A DNA stretch of 22,187 bases, taken from positions 1-22,187 of the IMG/VR virus record IMGVR_UViG_3300005264_000636. The stretch is one strand, 5' to 3'. A program made the position numbers and the translations under genes. Below are positions 15,009 through 21,126 of the stretch, one piece after another. The notes under the pieces were generated by a model, which saw only the letters and a program-made list of their open reading frames with translations, was not told the origin of the DNA and made no database searches. The DNA comes from a virus. Every line of letters starts with the position of its first letter. Position 1 is the stretch's first letter.

Positions 15009-16113
15009 AGGCTTCTCCTTTCATTGTTTTATACATTCTAAACCATGCTAAATCAAACTTTTTGTAAACCCAATCCCAATTTTCTTCGGAACCATCGATA
15101 TACTTAATAATCATCTGAGCTGCGTCCTCTACATCATTCTTAATATACATTAAATCACCACGAAAGTCAAGAACTTCTGGAAAGCTCAAAAAATAAGGAT
15201 ACAAGGGTCTACAACCACATGTCGTCGCTTCTAATAAAGTCCAACTAACAAAATCCTGATCAGCTGTATTTATCTGCATAGATGACGACAAAAGATTTTC
15301 ATAATATTGTTCCTTTGATTGATTTTCTTTTAAAGTCAAATTTGGAAATTTATACGCTTCTAAAAGACTAAGTGCACTTTCTTCATTACTCCGAAGCTTA
15401 GTAGCGGATGTAGTAATAACAAATTGAATAGTTGGATCTAACTGATAAACTCTTTCTGCGATAGCTAAAAAGACATCTGGCCTCTTCTCCTTATCCCACC
15501 TACTGGAAAAAATTACCTGCCTTTTCCTCTTTGGAAACTCACTTGGAAAATGAGTTTTAACTTCATCTGAATTATAAGGTAATCCACAAATAAACAAATT
15601 ATTCTTGTTCCCTACTCCATTGTACAAACATAAATCATACAAACAAGTACTGGTAACAAAAATACCTGACAAAAAAGAACCAATACTTCTTTCCAAATGT
15701 CTCATCCAACCTCTCATAGGATAGGTAAAATCAAACATATCGACACTTTGAGCATGTAACATAGCATACATTTTGGGCCAAACATTACTAAGATGAAATG
15801 TATAAGGAAGTGCTTCTATTCCCGGATGCCAAAAGTCATCAAAATATAAAACATCATCCTGACTAACTTTTCCTTGTTGAAACAAAGACAAAAAATTCAT
15901 AATTTGTGAACATGCCCAATATCCACGACCATTCGAATCTAAAACACTTCCAGTTTTAATTTGATTATCATCATTCAAAGCAGTACCTTCTACACGAATA
16001 TAATCAATACCATTTTGAACCCACCTACTTTCAAGCCACCCTTTTTTTGAAGAAGACAACTGAACTGTATACCTCTCCTTATATGGTTCTAATGGAAAGT
16101 AAAAAATCTTCAT
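14992..16113 (-). CDS. GT-B fold glycosyltransferase (GT4-like)
   Basis: This 373-residue protein has a C-terminal half with typical GT4 features: VIFSSRWDKEKRPDVFLAIAERV as the first strand-helix of the nucleotide-sugar domain, then TIQFVITTSA. SWTLLEATTCGCRPLYPYF...PEVL is close to the EX7E donor-binding motif. The N-terminal half has FYFPLEPYKERYT and a VLYFDDFWHPG strand. There is no signal peptide or membrane helix, so it acts in the cytoplasm. Its start overlaps the QueE-like gene (ATGA) and its end overlaps the T-fold gene. This places it firmly inside the deazaguanine cassette and makes modification of a DNA base plausible; the sugar and acceptor cannot be read from sequence. Confidence 0.75.
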   Translation of the reverse strand: MKIFYFPLEPYKERYTVQLSSSKKGWLESRWVQNGIDYIRVEGTALNDDNQIKTGSVLDSNGRGYWACSQIMNFLSLFQQGKVSQDDVLYFDDFWHPGIEALPYTFHLSNVWPKMYAMLHAQSVDMFDFTYPMRGWMRHLERSIGSFLSGIFVTSTCLYDLCLYNGVGNKNNLFICGLPYNSDEVKTHFPSEFPKRKRQVIFSSRWDKEKRPDVFLAIAERVYQLDPTIQFVITTSATKLRSNEESALSLLEAYKFPNLTLKENQSKEQYYENLLSSSMQINTADQDFVSWTLLEATTCGCRPLYPYFLSFPEVLDFRGDLMYIKNDVEDAAQMIIKYIDGSEENWDWVYKKFDLAWFRMYKTMKGEAYDTLY

Positions 16114-16541
16114 ACTTTGACCTCCTCATCTGTATTATACAATTCACAAGATAACTTTGTATAATAAACTTCGCCTTCCTCTATCCAAAATAATTCTTCT
16201 GAGTTTTCAACTTTAATTGTATCAACATCATCACCAAATACAACCGTGTAAGTAATATGAATTCGTTCTTTGAAATCCAACGGGATCTTAGCTACTTCTC
16301 GACGATCTGAAATCTCAGCAACAAATTCAATATCTGATTCACACTTTTCTATTAAAGAACGAAGACATTTCATATCTGGAAGTCTACGATAATTACCTGC
16401 TCCTAAATAAATTCTTTTGATTCCATACAAAGACAACAATTGTATAATTGTTGTAACGTCAAAAAAATCCGTACCTATAAACAAAGTTTTTTTGCCTACA
16501 TCTGGACCCTCGGCTTCCAACCCAATAAAGAGTTCACTCAT
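16110..16541 (-). CDS. QueE-like protein without iron-sulfur cysteines
   Basis: The protein has 143 residues. The start is ATG 16541, set by AAGGAG just upstream; a longer open frame to 16652 runs back into folE and has no ribosome site at its start. The opening MSELFIGLEAEGPDVGKKTLFIG closely follows the QueE opening (EIFxSIQGEGPxVGxPTxFIR). IKRIYLGAGNYRRLPDM then matches the ITGGEPLLQ strand position. The radical-SAM CxnCxxC motif that should lie between them is absent; the segment is FFDVTTIIQLL. It may be a degenerate radical-SAM fold that binds a deazapurine or partners the real QueE. I do not know a named family. The alignment is by eye and short. Confidence 0.5.
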   Translation of the reverse strand: MSELFIGLEAEGPDVGKKTLFIGTDFFDVTTIIQLLSLYGIKRIYLGAGNYRRLPDMKCLRSLIEKCESDIEFVAEISDRREVAKIPLDFKERIHITYTVVFGDDVDTIKVENSEELFWIEEGEVYYTKLSCELYNTDEEVKV

Positions 16542-16560
16542 GTTCACTCCTTGTTCACTC

Positions 16561-17580
16561 CTAATGTGTTCTAGATAATTGTAACAAATCGAAAAATTCT
16601 TTTCGTGCAGCTGGATCATCCATAAATATTCCGGACATTGCTGAAGTTTCATACGAAGTTTGCTTTTTAATTCCTCTCATCTTCATACAAAAATGAGTAC
16701 CACTAACAACAACAGCACTTCCTATTGGTTTTATTTTTTCAAAAGCTTTAACTATATCCTGAGTTAATGTTTCTTGTAAAACTGGACGTTGACTTAAAAC
16801 ATCGATTATTCTAGCAAGTTTTGAAGCACCAAGCACTCTCCCTTCCTTTGAAGGAATATAAGCAATTGTGGTTTGATATTCAACAGGCAAAAAATGATGA
16901 GGACACATTGAAAAAGAAATTACATCCGGACAAAAAATCATAGACTCATAACCTTCACTTGGGAAAGATGTAGCAAGAATAGAATCTATTTGTTCTTCTG
17001 TATTTTTAAGACCAGCAAATATTTCTCTGTAAGCTCTAGCCACTCGTTTTGGAGTATCTCGAAAATTTTCATCTAAAAGATCTAAACCAAACTCCTGTTT
17101 CAACCCCTTAAAAATATAATGAACTCCTTTTTCAATTGCATCTATCCCGGTAAATCTCGATGAAACTTCATCTAATTCTTTATGAAGTTTAGCATAACAA
17201 GACTTACATAAAACTTGCAAACTCTCCAAATCGCGATTTCCTAATTCACTAGATATATTCACCAAATCTTTATGATGAACAGAAAAATCTAAAGAATTAC
17301 CAGACTCAAACCCACACCTAGCACATTCTAATCCATAAAATTCAAGTGCTCTTGCACGATAATTAGTTGTACTGTGAATCAAATCATCAGAACGCTCGTA
17401 CTTACTACATTTTTCACTAACATGATTCACTCCTTGATCAACTAATCCTGACACATCAATAGGTGAATCTGGAAACATATTTCTATACTCCTCCATAGTC
17501 AATTGATGTTTGGTAAACAAATGAGTATTTGTTATTCTACTATACTCATTTTTACACAACTTACAACGTATTTTATTCAT
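16561..17580 (-). CDS. folE: HNH endonuclease fused to GTP cyclohydrolase I (FolE)
   Basis: This is a 339-residue fusion. Residues 1-45 form a MucR/Ros-like zinc finger (CKLC at 6-9, H20, H25, then LTMEEYRNMFPDSPI), a module often seen in phage homing nucleases. Residues about 75-135 are an HNH domain: CARC (86-89), VHHKD (H102, H103) and CKSCYAKLH (125-133). Residues about 145-339 are GTP cyclohydrolase I: DENFRDTPKRVARAYREIFAGL, CPHHFLPVEY (zinc C226, H229) and GTHFCMKMRG (C298). FolE makes dihydroneopterin triphosphate from GTP, the first step toward 7-deazaguanine. No ATG occurs between the domains. The start follows AGGAGG. A remnant of another FolE N-terminus lies directly upstream. Confidence 0.9.
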   Translation of the reverse strand: MNKIRCKLCKNEYSRITNTHLFTKHQLTMEEYRNMFPDSPIDVSGLVDQGVNHVSEKCSKYERSDDLIHSTTNYRARALEFYGLECARCGFESGNSLDFSVHHKDLVNISSELGNRDLESLQVLCKSCYAKLHKELDEVSSRFTGIDAIEKGVHYIFKGLKQEFGLDLLDENFRDTPKRVARAYREIFAGLKNTEEQIDSILATSFPSEGYESMIFCPDVISFSMCPHHFLPVEYQTTIAYIPSKEGRVLGASKLARIIDVLSQRPVLQETLTQDIVKAFEKIKPIGSAVVVSGTHFCMKMRGIKKQTSYETSAMSGIFMDDPAARKEFFDLLQLSRTH

Positions 17581-17590
17581 TTAACTCCTC

Positions 17591-17668
17591 CTATGCCTTG
17601 AGAACCCTATTGGAAGTCTTTAACAAACCCTCCCAATCAGGGTCCTCACCAATATACTTAAGTAGCAT
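17591..17668 (-). pseudogene. Remnant of a resident folE N-terminus, cut by the HNH-FolE gene
   Basis: The frame from ATG 17668 reads MLLKYIGEDPDWEGLLK then TSNRVLKA and a TAG at 17593-17591. This matches the B. subtilis-type FolE opening (IGEDPxREGLLxTPxRVxKA). If the TAG is read through, the frame continues EELN, again as in FolE (KAWEEL), before the HNH-FolE ATG takes over in another frame. The GGAGGAG ribosome site of the fusion is therefore built from these old folE codons. The fused FolE domain starts with an E. coli-type opening (GLDLLDENFRDTPKRVARAY), so the two are of different lineages. Confidence 0.75.
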
Positions 17669-17671
17669 CTC

Positions 17672-18280
17672 TCACGCTGCCTTTTTACCAGATACTTTCC
17701 CATCTGCATCGATCGAAATTTCAACACCTTTTTTCTTAGTCAAATGATAAGTATGTGATTTGACCCGACTGACTTTAATAGACAATTTCTCAGCAATCTC
17801 CGCCAAAGTTGACTGTCCTTCGATAATAAGTGTATCAATGTCGCCGGCCTGTTTACCAACAACATGACCCCACGCAGTTTTCTCAACAGAACTTTTCTTT
17901 GCCGTAGCTTTCTTCTTTTTCGGTTTTTCTTCTACCACTTTACACGCCTCCTTACATTTTTTGTAATCATCTGGGTATTGTTCTTCACAGCCCTGACAAT
18001 CTTTATTATCAACATCCCATCCTTTCATGAATACAGGACACTCTTCTTTAACCTCTTCCTTCGTAGGTTCTTTCAACTGTTCTACCAACTTATTATACAT
18101 ATTTGCTACACCTCTTGGAATTTCAACCTCCTTTTCTTCTGGAATTGTCTCAACCGTCTTTAAAAAATCATTGATAAAATCTGCGTTAGTCAATCCAACC
18201 AACTTAACCTTTTTTGTCGCAAGTTTCAACGTATTCAACTCTTTTGCCGCAGCTTTAACTTCTTTCATATCAACTTCCAT
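17672..18280 (-). CDS. Cys-cluster protein with C-terminal helix-turn-helix-like domain
   Basis: The protein has 202 residues. The N-terminal 75 residues are helical and charged. Residues 81-113 hold CPVFMKGWDVDNKDCQGCEE and two more Cys (C81, C95, C98, C109, C113), likely a zinc site. A lysine-rich linker (KPKKKKATAKKSS) follows. Residues 145-185 (STLAEIAEKLSIKVSRVKSHTYHL) look like a winged helix-turn-helix. A related Cys cluster occurs in the ssDNA-binding protein tail. This is the first gene after promoter 18335-18364, with a perfect AGGAGG site, so a DNA-binding or regulatory role is plausible. I do not recognise the family. Confidence 0.6.
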   Translation of the reverse strand: MEVDMKEVKAAAKELNTLKLATKKVKLVGLTNADFINDFLKTVETIPEEKEVEIPRGVANMYNKLVEQLKEPTKEEVKEECPVFMKGWDVDNKDCQGCEEQYPDDYKKCKEACKVVEEKPKKKKATAKKSSVEKTAWGHVVGKQAGDIDTLIIEGQSTLAEIAEKLSIKVSRVKSHTYHLTKKKGVEISIDADGKVSGKKAA

Positions 18281-18334
18281 TTTCTACCTCCTATTTATTT
18301 AAAAACTTTCTTTCTCAACTACTCTCTCTCTTTT

Positions 18335-18364
18335 AGTATAAACAATTCAGACTAGATCTGTCAC
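18335..18364 (-). promoter_or_regulatory. Sigma-70-like promoter for the modification operon (copy 2 of shared element)
   Basis: On the minus strand GTGACA (18364-18359), an 18-base spacer and TATACT (18340-18335) repeat the element at 7248-7277. There is one mismatch between -10 and -35, plus the TATACT/TATAAT change. The spacer carries the same CAGA-N5-TCTG inverted repeat. It would drive the 202-aa gene, folE, glycosyltransferase and dpdA, and possibly the replisome genes. Conservation of the whole spacer suggests a regulator site as well as a promoter. Confidence 0.8.
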
Positions 18365-18600
18365 AAAAAGTTAAAAAATAAAAGATTCTGAATTGCTTTT
18401 CTCAAAATGTTATAAACGCCATTTACATCTGCATTGATTATTCGTCCAGAATTTGTTTTATACAATCCTCTTGTTCAACTTCTCCAATTTCAACCATTTT
18501 ACTTGAATTGAAGAAGATTTGTCGTACAATGTAATTGGCTTTGTTGTACAAATTTTTACAAGCAAATGATAAATCATTGAAAACAAAAGTTTTTCAAAAG
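18361..18600 (-). pseudogene. Decayed TnpB (IS200/IS605-type) C-terminal fragment
   Basis: The frame 18471-18361 reads RGLYKTNSGRIINADVNG then VYNILRKAI and stops. This is the conserved C-terminal RGLY-x-T/S-x2-G-x2-INADVNGAxNILRK motif of TnpB proteins in IS200/IS605/IS1341 elements. Upstream, 18600-18472 continues only in a shifted frame (FEKLL..., LEKLNKR) with a break just before RGLY, and no start is present. No tnpA or transposon ends are seen. The promoter -35 begins inside the terminal TGA. This accounts for most of the 347-base gap 18281-18627. Confidence 0.75.
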
Positions 18601-18627
18601 ATTTACTTGATTCTGTAAATCCTATTT

Positions 18628-19305
18628 TTAATCTAGTTCTTTTATATCTAAAACCTTATGCAACTGAAAATTAACAACAGCGTCCATAACTCTATCGTCC
18701 ATCAACCAAGAAATCAAATCATTTGGATTCAACTTTCCATGACAAGGAGAAAAAGCAAAATTGACTTTTGAATCCATATCCTGTTGAAGCCAATTCTTAA
18801 AATTGACAGCCTCATCGAAATCTTTTCGATCTTCAATAACAAACTTAACAAAATCTCCTGCTGTAAGTTCCAAAAAATTAGCAGCATCCATTTGATCTGT
18901 AACACCAGAACTAGCCAACTTGTAATCAACCACCCACGATCCAACATTATATCCAATACATGGAAGGGTTCCGTTAGTTTCAACCGAAATGGTATAATCC
19001 TGTTTAGCAAAATACAATGCTTTTGTCAATTCATAAACTTCTTCTACCTGAAGCATTGGTTCACCACCTGTTATAGTTATCTTGAATATTCCTATTTCCT
19101 CAATTCTATTCATAACATCTTTAACACTCATTTCTGTACCAGACTTCGGAGATAGAGCATACAGTGTATCACAATACAAACACGGTTTTGTATTTGAAAG
19201 ACCACCAAGATTACAACCGGCCATCCGAATAAAAGTAGTCAATCTGCCTTGATGATAACGAGAAACTTCTCCATCAATACTTGGAAATATACTATAAACC
19301 TGCAT
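18628..19305 (-). CDS. queE: 7-carboxy-7-deazaguanine synthase (QueE), radical SAM
   Basis: This 225-residue protein has the QueE opening YSIFPSIDGEVS, then FIRMAGCNLGG...CLYCDT with C31, C42 and C45 for the 4Fe-4S cluster, KITITGGEPML (79-85), SVETNGTLP and WVVDYKLASSG. The cluster spacing is CX10CX2C, unlike the CX3CX2C of most radical SAM enzymes and the CX14CX2C known from some QueE. QueE rearranges 6-carboxytetrahydropterin to 7-carboxy-7-deazaguanine. The start codon abuts the queD stop (TAA-ATG), with AAGGAGG inside queD, so the two steps are co-translated. Confidence 0.9.
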   Translation of the reverse strand: MQVYSIFPSIDGEVSRYHQGRLTTFIRMAGCNLGGLSNTKPCLYCDTLYALSPKSGTEMSVKDVMNRIEEIGIFKITITGGEPMLQVEEVYELTKALYFAKQDYTISVETNGTLPCIGYNVGSWVVDYKLASSGVTDQMDAANFLELTAGDFVKFVIEDRKDFDEAVNFKNWLQQDMDSKVNFAFSPCHGKLNPNDLISWLMDDRVMDAVVNFQLHKVLDIKELD

Positions 19306-19677
19306 TTAATCCTCCTTTTTCCATTCAGAATAAGAATTTGATGTTTCACTAACCCTGACTCTGACTAAACTATTACCAAAAACATTCCGCAACTCTTGTA
19401 CAATCCACATGACTATATTTTCTGCAACTGGGTTTGAAATAATATCATTCAAATATTGATGGTCTAATTTATCAATAATTGTTTCCTTAACCAACTTTTT
19501 GAAATCCCCAAAATCAATAATCATATCTTTATAATCTCTAAAATTCTCTGTAGTTTCAGTTGCAACTAACTCCACTTCTAAATGAGAATTGTGTCCATGA
19601 AGATTTTTACATTTTCCTTTGTGACCTGGCAACTGATGACCATAACAAAATTCAAATTTCTTTACAATGGATAACAT
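19306..19677 (-). CDS. queD: 6-carboxytetrahydropterin synthase (QueD)
   Basis: This 123-residue protein has all QueD residues: zinc ligands H14 (FCYGHQL), H27 and H29 (LHGHN), catalytic C23 (GKCKNLHGH), IDFGDFK, LDHQYLN with D72 and H73, the NPVAENI helix and VSETSNSYSEW with E111. The length is typical for the family. QueD converts dihydroneopterin triphosphate from FolE to 6-carboxytetrahydropterin, the substrate of QueE, encoded directly downstream. The ribosome site is AAGGAGG, right after the helicase stop. It is the intact counterpart of the Cys-less T-fold protein at 14658-15008. Confidence 0.95.
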   Translation of the reverse strand: MLSIVKKFEFCYGHQLPGHKGKCKNLHGHNSHLEVELVATETTENFRDYKDMIIDFGDFKKLVKETIIDKLDHQYLNDIISNPVAENIVMWIVQELRNVFGNSLVRVRVSETSNSYSEWKKED

Positions 19678-19689
19678 TTTGACCTCCTT

Positions 19690-20982
19690 TTATTCGTCGT
19701 CTTTATCTTCATTATACACTCTGGTCCATTCAAGACCACCTTTACCATCTTCCAACAAATGTAAATCAAACGATGACAACCCAGGTCCAGGTGCTATATT
19801 CCTGGATTTTTCAAACATAACAGAAAACTTAGCTCCCTCCTCCGCACTACAAATAGATGGTCTTTGCATCTTGATAATACAATCCAACGCATCTTCTCTT
19901 CCAGATGTACCACGCTGAGCATGTCCTTTTCCTGAATGATGAATTAATAAAATAGATACTCCTAAATGGCGAAGAGAAATAAGCCATTGATTAATTGGGT
20001 CCCAATCTTCTTTACTATTCTCATTCAAACCAGGAGTCAACGCCGATATATTATCCAAAATCAAAAGATAATACTTATCGTTATCATACAAATACTGATA
20101 AATAGCATTTCTGTATTCTTCGGACGAAATACTGATCTGACTACCATACGATTTGGCATACTTAAAATTTGCCATCAAAGTCAATGGAAAATCCAAATCC
20201 TCCTCTCCATACATTTTTTCCAATATTCTTAATCGTTGCTGCATATCAAATTCACCCATCTCACCATCCAAATACAAAACTCCACTTTTGTTCATCACTT
20301 CCCATGGGCCAAGTCTTTTTCCAACTCCATGTTTACGAGTTATCATAACGGCAAGAGTCAAAGATAACCAAGTCTTTCCAATTCCCCTTGGAGCATATAA
20401 CATAGAAATAGTACCATCCACGAGCCAAGGATGAATAATTGTTGTTGGAATTATAATATCTTCTTTTGTAAACGAGGAAGAATCGACAACAATATTCCCA
20501 AAATTCGATACAATGTCACCAAAAGATTCTTTTCTTTTTGAAAATGATTTTACAACATCTTCTGCTTTATCAATTCGATCCTTCTCTAACAAGGTATCTA
20601 CTTCTTGAGATAATACTTCCAAACTTCGTCGTTTGAGATAATCTTTGGCATTTGCAACTTCAAAATCAATGTTAAAATCTTCTAAATCCTCATAGCTATT
20701 ATTCAAATCCGTTAAAAAAGCTGACACGACTTCTACAGTCGCATCCGATTCATTGACCATAGCCTGATCAAATAACCCCTTAAGATTTCCTTTTGGAGCC
20801 TCTTTGTAATCGTTATAATACGAATTGGTCCATCCAAAAGCAACTTTAGAATTATTTGATTTTAAAAGTTTGGACGAAAGTAGTGGTAAAATCTCTTTGC
20901 AAAACTCAGTTGAAGTTATAAGATTGGTAATTAGTTGTCGTTCATTTGACGTATCTATCCTTTTCCGCTTCAAATTCAACAT
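19690..20982 (-). CDS. Replicative helicase, DnaB/RepA-type RecA-fold ATPase
   Basis: The protein has 430 residues. The first 160 residues look like a DnaB-type N-terminal helical domain (ITNLITSTEFCKEILPLL, later WTNSYYNDYKEAP). The ATPase core follows: Walker A APRGIGKTW (197-205), LYLDGEMGEFDMQQR with the catalytic Glu (E241), Walker B LLILDNISAL (306-315), and ILLIHHSGKGHAQRGTSGRED, characteristic of RepA/AAA_25 hexameric helicases. It would unwind the fork ahead of the polymerase. No primase domain is fused. The start is ATG 20982 after AAAGGA with a 10-base gap. The 3' end is followed immediately by queD. Confidence 0.8.
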   Translation of the reverse strand: MLNLKRKRIDTSNERQLITNLITSTEFCKEILPLLSSKLLKSNNSKVAFGWTNSYYNDYKEAPKGNLKGLFDQAMVNESDATVEVVSAFLTDLNNSYEDLEDFNIDFEVANAKDYLKRRSLEVLSQEVDTLLEKDRIDKAEDVVKSFSKRKESFGDIVSNFGNIVVDSSSFTKEDIIIPTTIIHPWLVDGTISMLYAPRGIGKTWLSLTLAVMITRKHGVGKRLGPWEVMNKSGVLYLDGEMGEFDMQQRLRILEKMYGEEDLDFPLTLMANFKYAKSYGSQISISSEEYRNAIYQYLYDNDKYYLLILDNISALTPGLNENSKEDWDPINQWLISLRHLGVSILLIHHSGKGHAQRGTSGREDALDCIIKMQRPSICSAEEGAKFSVMFEKSRNIAPGPGLSSFDLHLLEDGKGGLEWTRVYNEDKDDE

Positions 20983-21039
20983 AAATGGATGTTCCTTTCA
21001 AATCATACGAATCTAATGCCTGCCTTGTTTAAACAACAT

Positions 21040-21126
21040 CTAATCGAAACGGGTATATGGATATGGGTTTGCGGTTGAACTAGTCGTCAGTAGAGTGTTA
21101 AGCCGGTCAAAAGTACTTTTAATCAT
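21040..21126 (-). CDS. 28-codon micro-ORF with strong ribosome site
   Basis: The 344-aa gene ends in TAG, and the next codon is ATG (21126-21124), preceded by AGGAGG with a 7-base gap. The frame reads MIKSTFDRLNTLLTTSS, then TANPYPYTRFD and TAG. A second ATG follows that stop directly (MLFKQGRH, 8 codons). I recognise no family. The remainder of the gap to the helicase start (20983-21039) holds only the helicase ribosome site. The peptide may be real, or the gap may be a leader that couples translation. Confidence 0.35.
   Translation of the reverse strand: MIKSTFDRLNTLLTTSSTANPYPYTRFD

Noticed and set aside
16542-16652. Longer start for the QueE-like gene
   Set aside because: The extension overlaps the folE C-terminus in another frame and has no ribosome site, whereas ATG 16541 has AAGGAG and begins with the QueE-like motif.
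17101-17180. Separate FolE start between the HNH and FolE domains
   Set aside because: No ATG is present; the only AAAGGAG there is about 21 bases before a TTG, so separate translation cannot be supported from sequence.
20983-21126. Sigma-70 promoter upstream of the helicase (TTCAAC, 16-base spacer, TATACC)
   Set aside because: Both hexamers are weak and the region is probably translated; it does not resemble the two strong promoters.
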